This document shows, one piece after another, positions 23,108 through 35,973 of a stretch of DNA of 64,000 nucleotides. The stretch is from Cephalotrichum gorgonifer (Eukaryota; Ascomycota; Sordariomycetes; Microascales; Microascaceae): positions 1 through 64,000 of the forward strand of contig ONZQ02000004.1 in assembly GCA_900312665.1 (NCBI GenBank). The letters run 5' to 3'. A program made the translations under genes and the position numbers. Under the pieces are notes generated by a model. That model did no database searches. It saw only the letters and a program-made list of their open reading frames with translations, and was not told the origin of the DNA. Positions within the stretch are counted from its first letter, which is position 1, and each line of letters starts with the position of its first letter.

Positions 23108-25928
23108 CTAGTGATGGGGGACACCAAGGCTCTCTAGGAGCAGGTTTACAATGCTCAAGAACCCTTCCCCGAGGATGAAACCCTTTGCAGTATGTTAGCG
23201 AAAGCTTCGTGGAGTCAAGGCAAATGTCCTTACCGATGCCATGATTATCAAGGGCGTGTTAGATCGCTTCAGCACGGAAGTCCAGTACCAACTGAACACC
23301 CCGCCAACGGCTCGTGCGAGAGTGAAAGATGGGACGTTGTACATCCCTAAGGGTGTTAGTAACCTCATTGGTACGAAGTACGACCGGGGAAGTGATAGTG
23401 ACACACCAACTGCCACGGCTATCCCCCCAGGGATAATAGGGCGCCAAGCCATGTCTGCCGTGAATATCCTCGCTATGGTGGTCAGAGAAAACACAAGCCC
23501 CGAGCCTATAGCCCACTGCTTGGCCATAGGTGGCAGTCCTTTCCCAGTGACTAGTCGGGCGGTAAAAATCCAGACGAAGGCAGTCGGGACCTGGAACAGA
23601 TCGCCAGGTATCGTGTACACACTACGGGCCGTCAGCCGTCGGGGTTCTTTCGGGGGCCCGGCGCTCCGGCGGGTGAAAAAAAAAGGGGGGAGGAGGATGG
23701 AGGTGACCGACCTCGTGTATAGCTGGTAAATAAAGGCGCTCACGACAGCACCTACGGTTGCGCCTATAACCTGGCCCCAGAACTGGGCCTTCGGGGCGGC
23801 ACCGAGGAGGTGTCCTGTTTTCAGGTCCTGCATGAGTTCGCCTGCTTGTAGGGCACCCTTAGACGCGAGGATAGACATGTTAGTATACAGACAATCGTGA
23901 CCCATTCAGGGGTTGTTCCTGGATTGCACCCACAGCTTCAGCCTTTTGACACGGTTAGCTTCGATGCGCAACGTAAATTTGGGGAAGAGAAAAGGGGGGA
24001 GGGGGTAATAGAATCTTACCACCGCGCCGGAGACGAGATTTATGAGGACGGCTGACTTGTGAGACGCCGGAATTACGAAGGCGAAGAAGAGCTGCGCTAA
24101 CTTGCTAATGCCCGAGACGGGATTGAGGTCGGTCTCTCCCAGGGCACGGACGCCCATGACGCTAAGTACAAGGGCAACTGCCACGGCGAGGACCGTCGCG
24201 TATAGCGGCATTAGATCCCCGAACACGATATGAATCGTGGAGATACACAGGAGAATCGATGCAACGAGGCCGATCCAGATGACGCGGTTGCTGACGAGTT
24301 GATCTTCCGGCGCATCCTCGGGCTTCTCCTCGTCATCGTTATCCGGGTCCTCGGCCGAGAGGTCGCCGGGCGCTGCAATGAGGCTCTCTCTCTCCGGATC
24401 GGCTATCGCCCGGGTCCTCGGCCGCGGCTCCGGCTCCTCATCGCCCTGGTCGGAAACAGCAGAGTAGCCGGATCGACGGCCAGCTCCCGACAGGAGGGAG
24501 CGGAGGTACTTTAACGCCGACTGCGTGCGTGGGAGCCCGACGATGACTCGGCCCGGAATGTGGGCTAGGTTGATGACGGCGTCGGCGAGCATGATAGACA
24601 GCGAAACCCATACTATCCAGCCTTTGCTCCCGGAGTCCCAGTCATCGATCGGTCCAGGAGCCCATCCTCGACGGTGAGCCAGGGGCGAGAGGATTCCCCA
24701 GCCAACAACGGCCCCGAGTGTCATGTGAAGCGTCGTTTCCACACCCATGATTATTCCCTGGCCTACGTAGGCTAGGCTGGGGTTGAAGGTCCACAGCCAG
24801 GTCTGGGCAGCGGCGCGGCCAAAGATGGGAAGGCTGCGCAGAACCGGGAAGAAGTACATGGTAAGCGTAAAGAAGCCGGAGACACCGAAGCAAATAATCA
24901 GGAGCTTGATGTTGGCTGCCCACTCGTGCAACTTGGTGTCCTCGGCGACATCGCCATCCTCGGGCTCAGTCTCGGCCTCACCCGGGAGAGGGGCCGGAGA
25001 TTGAAGCTTCTTGGGAACGAGGCTGGCAAAGGTGCCAGATGCCGGAGACGTGTCGATGCCGGTTCCAGAATCGGGGGTCTGCCCGTGGAGCACCCCAATC
25101 AACACCGCCGTGCTGAAGCCACTGGGGAAGCGCAAGCGCTCACGGATGATGACTTGGCGACGCCTTTTCCTAGCATTAGAATGGATGGAGTCTAAGGAGT
25201 GGCATGGAGCGCGGGTACGGGTTTGGCGTCCGCAGCAGAGAGGACAAACGGGAAGGAAGAGTACGGCCTTGGGATTCCCGCCGGGGGAAGGGGGAGAGGG
25301 AGAACTTACAGTGGGACGGCAAACACAACGCCAAAGTAGCAGAGGCCCAAAGCCCATATAACGAGCATGAACTTGCTTAGGTGGATGGGGCCTTGCTCTT
25401 CGGGGGAGAGCAGGAAGTTCATGGCAGGAAGCTGCACCAAGCGGAGGGTCAATGGTCGGTCAGAGAGGAGCGGGGCTGGGGGAGGACGGGGTGAATGGAG
25501 CTGCCACATACGACACCGACAAAGCCACAGCCCAGAGGCATGATGGCCATGCTACCTGCCACGGTCTGGACAAGGACGTTCTCCACGGGGGTGAATGGAA
25601 GCCGTATGTGTTTGGAAACCATACGGAACAGGCCAAAGCCCAACAGGCTTGCCGGCAGGGTCATGGTACTGACCCTATCCAAGGTGTTAGCCGCCGGCTT
25701 GCCAAGGGCATCCTCCAATTGACACCACACAGGTTGCCCGTGATATACTTACCATCCTGTCTGCAGCCCGAAGTACATGTTGGAGAAGCAGATGATGAGG
25801 CCAACTAGTAGGCCGACGAGGATGCCTCTCAGGGTGAAGCTGCGCCCGGCGGGGACGGGGACGGGCCTCGCTTGGGATATGAGAGGACTGGTCTCCCCAT
25901 TATACTGGAATCCCCTGTCGGGAGACAT
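23108..25928 (-). CDS. OPT superfamily oligopeptide / metal-chelate transporter
   Basis: This is a multi-pass plasma-membrane or vacuolar transporter of the OPT superfamily (proton-coupled uptake of small peptides or metal chelates). The N-terminus MSPDRGFQYNGETSPLISQA leads into the first membrane segment and the family hallmark NMYFGLQTGW, which is split by an intron. Later exons give GFGLFRMVSKHIRLPF, RLRFPSGFSTAVLIGVLHGQ and the conserved AEA/GALQAGELMQDLKTGHLLGA. The last of these is joined by an intron with donor GTGGGT. Further exons give IPGDLFQVPTAFVWIFTARL and finally GFILGEGFLSIVNLLLESLG. About eight introns are needed. A long acidic, disordered loop (about 24.3-24.5 kb) sits between membrane segments. 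Substrate cannot be told from sequence; it resembles the YSL-like fungal branch more than the tetrapeptide transporters. Confidence 0.9.
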
Positions 25929-26802
25929 AGCTGTGCGGTGGTCGTCTTGCCTTGGGGAAACTGGGTCGTAGAAGTCGTAGGAGCGGAATGAGACCTAGAC
26001 TAGTCACTTCGCTCTCCCAGCGCTATCCACGGACGATAAGCCCAGTATAGAGCAGAGTACGCGTGCTGGTATGACGCGAGACCACTACGAGTACCTCGGA
26101 GGAGGAGGCTTAGGCCGCAGGATGCTCTCGGCCGGCCAGTTGTGACGGGTGAGGGGGTATGGCCGGGAGTTTGTAAGCGCGGAGGCCTGTGTCCGTGTCC
26201 GGGGTACTGTGGTATGGTGGTACCTATTGCGCGATCAATTCAATGGCTGTCGGTGGGGCCGGTGGAGTAGGCGCTACATTACAGAGTACAAGTACTGCGA
26301 CGTTAACCCATAACATGCACGCATTGCAAATGTGTGGGTTCTTGATAGCTAGTTATATATCAGTGCACTGGAGATTGCTGTGTCACCCGCTTAGTCAGTC
26401 AGCGGCCCGGTACGTCACCGGCTATCGGCCCAAGCCCGGGGTATCGGTCCCGACAGGCCGGGGTATCAGCTCCCTGTCCCGTCGATGCTCACACCAACGT
26501 ACGACTACTTATTGTGCAATATTGGTTTGTAATACTCGTAGCAGCATTCGGAGTGGTGGGTAATCACAGTCCAAGGAGCAACCTGTCAGTGGCGACGGAC
26601 TGCATCGCATCGCAGCGGTACATATTACACGCATCAGTCCGTTTACTCGAGTATCGTAACCCTCGGACATCTCTATCCATGCTGAAGCTCCCACGTCAAT
26701 GGATATTATTCATACACTTCATACAGAGCTCGTCCCTCTCTCTCCAGACTGCCCGCCACACTACTCGCCCCCCTCGCCATACTAATTAGGCACCCCGGCC
26801 AC
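25929..26802. other. Intergenic: OPT promoter and Rav1 3' side
   Basis: No supported gene. The stretch should contain the OPT promoter (minus strand) and the end of the Rav1 transcript. Open frames here lack any recognisable features. Confidence 0.5.
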
Positions 26803-29800
26803 TTAGAACCCAAAGCTATCGAGGAACGAGTCCGCATCTGGTTCCTGCACAAGCGTTGGTTGATTGAACCCAGTTGGATGATTAGCCGCTGGCTGCCCCA
26901 TTCCCCCAGTCCCCGTCTGCATGCTGGGGAAGGGGATGTCGGCAACGACTGTAGAGGCTCTCCTCTTTGATAGCTGCAATGACCCGATCCCTCCCATGTG
27001 TTGGACGTTATGGCCAATGTCGGGGTGGAGGAACTCCCAATTTCGAACTGCGCAAGACATTTAGTAAAGGCCAACCTTCTCTGCCCCCCATCGGGTGCAG
27101 CGGGGAGGTAAACAAAAAAATAAGTGACTGGCAACTTACCCAGGTCCAGGCCTAGGAGATCGCATCCCATTCGGTCGTATATCCTGGCGCTGTGAAGGAC
27201 AAATTGCCACTCCGCATACGGTGTTACTTTCGAGGCGCCTCGCAACGTTTGGAGTGTCTGTTGCCGGAGCTGAGAGTAGAGGACCACAAGAGCTGGGTCG
27301 TCCGTAAGGAATAGCTGAGATTTGATCTCGGGCGTCCGGGGCGTGTCGAGTAGGTTGTACACTGGTGTCTGTGGAGAGCAGTTAGCGTCCATCTAAATGG
27401 GACGGAGGACACGGCTGGAGACAAGAGAGATGCATACAATGAGGGCCCGAACCGCCACGTCCTTTCTCTTGAGAATCCAGAATGCCCAGGAAGCCAGCCA
27501 CCTGTTCCCCTCCTGGGCGGCGTGGGTCAATACCTCCTCCTCCAGAAGCCGTCTCAACACCGGTCCCTCGTCGCCCTCGTACACCCGTGCAATTGCTACG
27601 GCTAGCTGGAGGTCATCGAGATGATGCACGCAAACGTTGACTGCATCCTGCAGGCTGTCGCCTAACAAGAAGAAGGCAGCCGCGTACTCTGTTGTTCTCC
27701 ACGTTAGACACCGGCCCAAACTCAACCCCCGCCGTCGAGGTAGGCGGTCGTAGGGAAGCACTGCGTGATCTGGGGAGGAAAAAAAGGGGGGCGGGTTGCG
27801 TTGGACACTCACGGTATCTCCGCTTGCTTAGCAGAGCGTATGCGTTCTTCAGTGCCGTTTTCTTCCACCTTGGGTCATCAAAGTCGTTCGATAGCAGCTT
27901 ATATGTCGCTCGCTGCTCCGGGTGCCAGGCCGCCAATCGCCAGAGGTTGCGCAGGACGGTACGCTGCTTCAGCGCGAAGTAAAACAGGCTGCAGTTGATG
28001 GGATCTTTAGCGTCCCCCTTGGTGTATTCGCTCCTTGCCACGCGTTCAAATTGCGACCGCTAGACACGCTAATTAGAGAGAGCTTGCCAACTAGGAGTGT
28101 GATCCAGGGGTAACCAGAGATTGAACATACCACGGCGCTCGCGTCCGAGAGCCACGAGAAGACACCGCTCTCCTTGGCATTCTCCCACAATAGAGTTCCA
28201 TTATATTGCCGAGAGACAAAATCGGTCAGGATATCTTGACTGTCCGAGTGGAAAGCCCAGTTTATGTCCCGCCATGAGATTTGAAACTCGCCGGCCCGCC
28301 CCCGCCTCAGCATGGCCTGCCGGAAGAAGAGTAAGAATCGTGCCCCGTTCTCGTCAAGTGATCTGCGGTGCTTCTCGACCATTCCCAGGCATTCTACAAT
28401 GTCAGCAAGCTGGATTTGTTCCTGGCCGGAGAGCTGCCTGAGATTAACCCTCGTCAGTCTCTCGTTAAGCGACGCCGCCATTTCCTCAGAGAATGCCTCT
28501 TCATGGCTTTCTGAGGGATCGCCGCCATCTAGGTAGCTCCCTAGGTTGCCTCTAGATTGCGAGATATGGTCCGTCTGCCCGCCCCGTGCCTTCGTGTTAG
28601 CCCCAGTGAATAGATACGGAAACGAGGAAAAAGGAGGAGGTGGTTGTCAAGACGGCCTAAAACGCACCTTTGCACCGTAGAACTCTTCCAGGTCCATGTC
28701 CAAGTAGTTATCGATGGGATCTTCGTCGCCGGAAAACTTGGTCGCTTTGTTCAACGAGGCGAGAATGTGCCGCACGAGAAGCGATTTTCCGGACAGAATG
28801 CACTGGCTTAGGAACTGAGGATGGAAAACGGGCAAGGGTCCGTTAAGCCGCCGGACCGTCTCGAACATGTCCCAGGTCCCGCCTTTACCCTGCGGCAGTT
28901 TTAGCTTCGTAATTAGCGAGCTGGACATATCAAATTCCCGACTGAAAGTGAAGATCTGGTTGCCGGCTCCGACGACCAGATGGCCGTCTCCGAGCCACGT
29001 CGAGTCGCCGATAGGATGGGAAGTTAGGCCGTCGATAGAGATCTCTCGAATAGGCGCCCACGCAGGGCCCTTGTTCAGGTAGTCAAAGCGCATCTGGCAG
29101 AGCAAGACAACCCGAGACTGGTACCCGACCGCGAGTATCGATTGCGAGTCGGGCGTGGAGGTCCAGTCGAGGTCCTTGATGGTGTTCTCAGCCTCGAACT
29201 CCTGTGAATACTCGAGGCGACAGCCGCCAATATCCCATATCGTGAACTGCGAGCGCCCCTTATTTACCAACGCTGCCTTCTTAAGTGTGCTGCCGCTGAC
29301 CAGAGCGGGTTCCACCACGCCCGTCTCTGTCGAGGACGTGGCAAGCCAATCAACGCCCGTGTTCGCGCTGTCGAGTCGCGCCGTCCAAAAGTCTACACGC
29401 CCGGAGCTCGTATATGAGATTGCTACATCCCTCGCAAACACGTCGAGAAACCCGGCCACGACCGGGGTAGAGCCGGCGGGGTCGACGGGTAGCACATAAG
29501 CCAGGCCTTCAGCGTCGTCAAGCTCAAACCTACAGAATTCCCGAACGGATCCGACGGCCGACCGTGTCATCTGGTGCTTCCCACCCTTTAGCCGGAGCTC
29601 AATGGAAGCCCTCGCCTGCCGCCCGCGGGAGTATCTGGGCAAGATCACTTCCCAGACTATTCCCTGCTGAGTGGAAGTAACTGTTGCGATATGGGCAACC
29701 AGGTTCTCATTGGCCTTCTGCCTTGGGAGGATCAACAGGCATAACGGTTTCCCAGGGATGGTGTATTCCTGGCTATCAAGGAGGACCGCGCTAGGGCCAC

Positions 29801-31439
29801 GACAGTCCCACAACGAGATGTTTGCATGGCGAAGGAGTACGACGAATCGGCCTTTCCTCAAGACGCATATCCGGTGAATATGTCCACGAACCGGTATGAG
29901 GCTCTGTCGTGCGAATTGTCGGGCTAGGGGCCCGGAAGAGTCATGCTTCCATACAAGGCTCTCGCCATCTGCGGTCCTGGAGACGATGGCGCTGCCACTA
30001 TAGTTTCGAACCACCTTGGTGATGGGTGCCGAGTGGCCCGACCAAACTGCCTGCAGAGATAAACGAGGTCGCTGGGCAGTTGGGCTGAATAGATCAACTA
30101 CATTGGCGCTATATACCTCTACCCTGCCGTCGAGGAGCTCGAAGAATACCATGAGCTGGCCGCTTGACCTGTCGCAGTAGCTCTGGATTTGCACATGCCG
30201 GGGCCCCTCAGCCTCAAAGGGCCTGAGATCAGGAAGTTCAAATTCCCTGGACTTGACATAGGCAACATTGAGCACCTCCGTACGGGGCAGGCCGTGGGCC
30301 CTGGGGAAAAGATTCTCGACAGCCCACGCCGACATGACGCCGTCGCCGTTGAAGACGAGGAATATCTCGGGATGGTTTGTCGCAAAAGATATGAGGTGAT
30401 CGATTGGCAGGTTCTCCTTGTCCGAGGTGCCATTTTGAAGCTGTACCGCCTTCTCGACAGCTACAGAGAAGTCCCTTCCATCAACCATGGCAACCCAACG
30501 ACCAAGAAGGTCGTCGGGGGTCATGCCCTTGACGAAATCCTCCTGAATCGATGTCGCAACGTTTATCCGGCCGCACAGCTGCAATTGATGGCTACCATGA
30601 CTATCCGACCCCGCCCATACGCGGATAATCTGGTCCGCACAGAAGGTATAGAGCACATTCTCGATAGTTTGATCCACGTGGAAGGGCTTACGCCATCGAA
30701 TATCCGTCACGGGCTGCGGATGGTGCAGGTAGGAAAGGTCGAAATGGGTTTCGTCCGAACCGAAGGCTAGCCGGCGCCATACCTGGACGGCACCGTCATT
30801 CTGGCCAACGGAAGCGATATAGGTCGAGTCGTAGGAGAGAGCGGCGGCAAAGACGGGATTAGGGACGCGCTTTGACCAGACGCGGTCAGGGGTATCTCGG
30901 ACAGAGTATAGGACTAGCTCATCCGTGCCGATGAGGAGATCTTGGGAGGCGCCCCAAGATAGTGTGGGGGTCGAGGTAGTCGGGCCATCTCCGGCAACGG
31001 CAAGGGTGGCTTCAAGCGTCCACTGGGGACGACAACTCCGTTAGTATCTGTAGTCTCCGCTATAATCGTAGATGGGTGAGCGCAAACCTTGAGGGAAGCT
31101 TTGGGATTCTCAGTGCATGGCCTATAGAGCCTGACTTCCGTCCGGGTACAGGTAGCAATGCGACCGGATTCCTCGTCGATGGTGATAGCTTCTAGCCTGT
31201 CATCCGTGTCGCCATATATGGTTTGGACGACTGTCTGAGGCCTGGTCAAGATGGTAAAGGCATTCCCGGTGATGTAGGCCTGGGGACGCAGGAGGATCTG
31301 TTAGAAACGACAACGGTCGTACTTAGGAAAGGGAGCATTGCCGTCGCGAGGAGCCTACCGTTATGTGACTGGATGCCCAGTAACACGTTGAAAGCGCTTG
31401 GTGCCGAGGATTGGGCTGGCCGGGGAGAATGGCCCTCAT
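26803..31439 (-). CDS. rav1: RAVE complex subunit Rav1
   Basis: Rav1 is the scaffold of the RAVE complex, which reassembles the V1 and V0 sectors of the vacuolar H+-ATPase, with Skp1 and Rav2 as usual partners. The start MRAILPGQPNPRHQALSTCY (31439) is followed across an intron by AYITGNAFTILTRPQTV. WD40 repeats then follow, for example WRRLAFGSDETHFDLSYLHH, and a second propeller such as VWSGHSAPITKV. The Rav1p C-terminal helical domain follows, with SGVFSWLSDASAV, LFYFALKQRTVLRNLWRLAA and NRWLASWAFWILKRKDVAVR. The protein ends in a short disordered tail, SFLDSFGF. At least eight exons and roughly 1,350-1,400 residues. An in-frame ATG four codons upstream (31451) is an alternative start. Confidence 0.92.
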
Positions 31440-31898
31440 AATTCCAGTCATGAGTATGTCAAGCGCATCTCTGTACTGTAGGATGAGGTGATATCATCAG
31501 AAAGCGGCGTCGGAGTTATGCGTTGCTCGGATCGAGGTGTAGCTATTAGCCTCTAGCTGGTAACAGCTCGATCACATTGGTCTCCCAGCGCCCTGTGACT
31601 GGTTGCGCGTGGCATCCAAGGTCTGACGTATTGTCCCAAGGACCGAAGATTACATAAGCTTCACCAGCTTCGAAGCTACCCGATGAGTGAGTTCACTGAC
31701 ATTATTATTACTACGCCACTGCAACCTCTCTGGACGTCCATGGTTGTACCCCTTATGATGTGGCCAAACCAGCGGGCCGGGTATTATGCCCACTCGTTGT
31801 AAGTGACGTGGACGGTAAATATAATTATATAATTTATATGGTTGTCTGGGTCCAGACAGCGCCCTCACAGCCCCTTAACGGGCTTCCGTCCCTGCCTC
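31440..31898. other. Intergenic: Rav1 promoter and Sfi1 3' side
   Basis: The 459 bases between two minus-strand genes hold the Rav1 promoter and the Sfi1 3' region. No additional gene is visible. Confidence 0.5.
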
Positions 31899-34800
31899 TC
31901 AAATACCACCGCTGCCCCCGGAAACATGTTCGCTACTAACACCCGAATCGTGGGTATCTGCGTCCTGCTGACCCCGTCGTATTGAGCCAGCATGGATGGG
32001 ATATCGGTTCCTGAGCTCCCGCTCATACGGCGTCGGGAGTGGCCCCGACGGCGTCGTCGACGATAGTCCAACTAACGGGCGAGCTAAACCAGTCCACCTA
32101 GTCGGGGTGTTCATCCCTCCAACAATGCTATCAAGCTCGTCGTCCTGGTTATCCGAGTGCCTACTACTTGCTCCAATATTGTAGTCAAGCAAATTTGATC
32201 TTGACCAAGATTGGACTCGGGCAGGCGTGTACCGATGTCTGCCGGCACCTCCTCCCCAGGCAATATCGCTCTGGCCGAGATCGCGCAACCCACGAGCCGT
32301 ACCGTCCGGCATAACTAACCGGTCTGGGGCAGCGTTTTCCACCCATTGCAGGAAGATTCTGGTTGCCGCCTCCTTGTGTCGTCGCTGGGCTGCATTGTCC
32401 GCGTTGTACGCCTGGCCCTCCATCCATTGGTAAGCGATATTCCACCTGTTCCAGCAGGATCCTGCGAGACGTTCAATCCAGAGTGTTGATGTCTCCGACT
32501 CTCCATTTACGTAATCCGCAGCGGCATCAACCCACTCTCCGAACAGCCCCTCTATAACCAGGAGCTGAGAACGTCGATCGGAATTCGTGTCGTGATTGGC
32601 GCTCCATATCCACCTTTCCACGGCTGTAGCTAAAAGGTCACGATCACGGCTCCGACATCCGTCCTCCGCCGCTCCCTGGAGGACCGTGGCCGACGCGCAG
32701 TCGGTTTCCCAGGCGCGCCAACAGCCCCGAACGAGGTGCATGTTAGCAGCATGCCTGGCCTTGGTATAAGTCGCGCGAAGCTTCCTCTCCTTCTCTCGCT
32801 TTGCCCAGACTTTCCACGAGTCAAAGTTCCCCTGGATAGCAAGGAAGGAATAACCCCTTCGGGCCCATCTATCCAGTTCGGCATCTTGCAGAGCTGCTCC
32901 GTACCAGTTGTTGAAGAGGTCTATTTTCGTTACCTCACAGGTACTATTGAGCGTTGCACTTTCAGTTGCAATTACATCCGCGGTAGTTAGGGACCATGTT
33001 TGGAACAGGGCGGCGCTTGATGCACGGGAGGCGAAGTGGGCTGCTTCCAGCGCATGATCTGGTTTCGCCTTCGTTGCTAGTTCTTCTGACCGGCGAATGA
33101 AAAGTTGAAATGTAGTCTCCTTGAGCCTTCGCTCACGCTGCAGCTGAAAGGTTTCAACTTTTTGGAAGGTCATCCAAGAGGTAAAGGTCTCCGATAGGAG
33201 TTGATGGTTCCGTTGCCTTTGGAAGGCCACGACCTGTGCCTCGAGATGCCACACACCGAATGTCCTGGAGAGGACGTTGACCTCGTGCACCCTGTTATTC
33301 ACCTGCTCGAGGCGCGAAGGCGTCGCCCACAGACGGAAAGCATCTGAGATAGTCGTCTCTCGCAGCCGAGACAAGCTATTCGCGTCCTGGGACCTAAGAT
33401 GAGACGCGTGGTCCAACCATTCTTGTGTTGCCCTCGCAAGGGTCCTCTGATGATAGTGACTCCGAGCATGGATGTCCGGTTTGTCGAGTAAGGATGCCGT
33501 CTGGAGCCAGCGTCCGAAGGTGGATTCCCTCACACTCCGGCGCCCGCGTGACTGAACGGATTGTTCAAATGCTCCAAGCTGCCACGTCATAAATGTGGTC
33601 GATAGCAAGTTATTCCGATGGACTTGTGCAGCGATCTCCTCTCGCCGGCTCAACGTCATGTGCTGATCGACCCAGCGAGGAAAGTACTGGCTCTGGACAA
33701 AGGTGCGAACTGCGCGTTCTTCACTCAGAGCCAGCTCCTTCCAGGAATCAAAGTGGCGTAGACGTAAAATATGGCGGCGGGCGACTGTAGTTCTCTCCTC
33801 CTTATTTGCAGCGTAACCGTGCCACAAGGTAAGTGCCGTTGTCAAGAGATAAATTTCATGAGCTCTCGTTGCGAGCCTGTCGCACCGTCGAAGATGGGCC
33901 TCCTTCTTGGAAATTTCCTCGGCGGCATTGCGCTTCCATTCCATGAATGCTTTCCATTGCGTGAAGACGGTTTCGATCTTGTCGTACGGAGCATCGGCAT
34001 ACTCAGAGCTTTCTGGGGGCATTCTCATCTCAGCTTCTTTAGCTAGTTCACCCCAGACTCTAAAAAGTTTGACACCGAATGACGCGAGACGATGCTCCTC
34101 GAGGTGCGCAGCACGCTCCTCCATCCGATCCTCGTCATCGGATACGCCGTGAACGTCCTGAGGTATGAAGTCTTCCGGTATTTCAGCTACCACAGTGTCA
34201 AGCTGCTCGCGGCCACTACCCTCAGTGGGTGGGGACTCCAACGAGGGGTCAGAGGGGGTATCGCTCTTGGCGCGGTCTAATGGCACAAGATGAGGGCTTT
34301 GTTGGATAATGTGATCCGCGTACGGTGATCGCGGCCGCGGTGAATTGGATATCAGCCCGGCCGCATCCGCGGCTTCCGCCGTGACCTCGCTCGAGCCGGA
34401 ATAGGAGTGCGATCTTGCCTGGGACGCTGGGTAGCTCTGGCGGGTGGTATTGCTAAGCTCTGTATCTGATATTCGACGCGCTGATCTGAGTTCCAGGGGG
34501 CGCAAGGGGGGGGGATGGGTTCCGTCTCCGTGCGGGAGAGCCAGCTCGTGGGGGACTGGACCGGTATCGTCAAACACGACCTCGATTCCCATGCGCGAGA
34601 GAACTGCCCGGAACTTTTCCAGCAACGTTCCGTTTCCCCGCTCGCCTCCAATTCTGAAGACCAGGCGGGAGAGGTGCTGGTCATCCTCCGGATCGATTCC
34701 ATACGCCGGGAGGACGGCGTCGTAGGCTTGAAAGAGTTCATTTGTAGGAAGGCGGTCTGCTTCGGGTAACTGGTTGAGGCTCTCCTGGGCGGCGGCAACG

Positions 34801-34994
34801 ATGGCGTGGACAATATGGATATCTACCGCGCGAAAGCCCCGGTTAGCTTAGCCTCTTTTCGGGACGCGACTATGCGGCCGCCGTTTTCTCATACCATTGG
34901 TGGTGTAGTATGCCTCGGAGGCGTGAGACGACACTTCTGACCCAGATCTGCCGTCATGAGGGGCCAGCGCTGGATACAACAGCGGGGAGGGCAT
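31899..34994 (-). CDS. sfi1: Spindle pole body protein Sfi1
   Basis: Sfi1 is the long helical centrin-binding filament that forms the half-bridge needed for spindle pole body duplication. Exon 1 (34994-34895, MPSPLLYPALAPHDGRSGSE) joins exon 2 (34822-31899) in frame; total 1,007 residues. After a disordered N-terminal third come many repeats of about 30 residues with the Sfi1 signature of a tryptophan inside a charged helix: FTQWKAFMEWKR, LTLWHGYAANKEE, FDSWKELALSEE, FMTWQLGAFEQ, FGRWLQTASLL, FRLWATPSRLEQ, FGVWHLEAQV and more. Each should bind one centrin. The C-terminus is Ser/Gly/Arg rich. Family membership rests on the repeat pattern and length rather than on invariant residues, as is normal for Sfi1. 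Confidence 0.9.
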
Positions 34995-35563
34995 GTGAGG
35001 CCTCGCAGTACGGATTGCATGCTAAACTAATAACATGTCAGGCGCAGAGCCCAAGTGGGTGAGTCGTGACGACAGCTAGGAGCGGGAATGTGGCGATGCG
35101 ATTTCGCGTGTCTGGTCGGTTACTGGAGGCTGACAGATAGCGGCCGGCCAAGACGCGACGACAAGTCGGTAACATGGGACCACGAGGGAAGAAGAAGAAA
35201 AAAAAATGTCAAGAGGCGGCTCGCAATCGCGTGGTAAAGGATGCGATCGGAGGGCTCACACTAACCGTGGTACGTCGCGTCTGGTGGGTATGGATTTGGG
35301 CGCGCAGACACGGTGAACGGGAATAAGAAGCCCACATATTAAGAGGCCCCCACTTATTGCATATTGTAGGTAACAGTAATATTACCCAGTATTTGCATAT
35401 TTCTAAATTATTGCATTTATGGGGTATTCCCAAATACGACGAGACACAGTCCTGCGATTGCTTAACACCACATGCACGTCCACAGCCAGTCAGTGCTGCC
35501 ATTCTCAACTTCTTCTCGACCTCCTGAGCTGGAACCGAAGGCATTGGCCTCAAGAGTTCCGCA
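34995..35563. other. Divergent promoter region, Sfi1 / NDUFAF8-like
   Basis: 569 bases between two divergently oriented genes. It should contain both promoters. No other coding signal was found. Confidence 0.5.
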
Positions 35564-35973
35564 ATGTCCCGCCAAGCAACGCGCCCTATCCAGCGAGTTG
35601 CTGCGGCTGCGTCGCAATGTTCTGCTGAAGTGGGTTTCCGTCAGAGTTCCTATCCTCCACTGCTACCATCGCTCTCACTGCCCCTGCAACTTCTTTCCCT
35701 CTCCTTCATGACCAGGGCGAATCTCGTTGACGAATGCGACAATAGGCCGCCGTATATGGCAAATGTGTCGTGGCGGATTACAACTCGGTGCATAAAGACC
35801 AGTGCGCAAAGGCTTTTCTCCAGCTCAAGGACTGCTACTTGGTAAGACTTATCCGATGCGCGAGGGCCTATCGTCCATCGTCCATCGTCCGTCCATGTAC
35901 ATTTGGCTATTTATAACTGATTTACTCACACCGGATACCGATATTCCAGAACGCATTCCGGCGGCGCGCTTGA
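35564..35973 (+). CDS. Small twin-CX9C mitochondrial protein, NDUFAF8-like
   Basis: A 61-residue protein is encoded by three exons: 35564-35629 (MSRQATRPIQRVAAAASQCS and AE), 35746-35841 (AAVYGKCVVADY through KDCYL) and 35950-35973 (NAFRRRA, stop). Donors gtgggt and gtaaga and acceptors aatag and tccag keep the frame. Splicing creates two CX9C motifs, CSAEAAVYGKC and CAKAFLQLKDC. This is the CHCH fold oxidised by Mia40 in the intermembrane space. The C-[GS]-A-E-A-A-x-Y-G-[KR]-C pattern matches NDUFAF8, which stabilises NDUFAF5 during respiratory complex I assembly. It is too short and too fragmented to show as an open frame. Assignment to NDUFAF8 rather than another twin-CX9C family is inference from this pattern and spacing. 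Confidence 0.8.
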
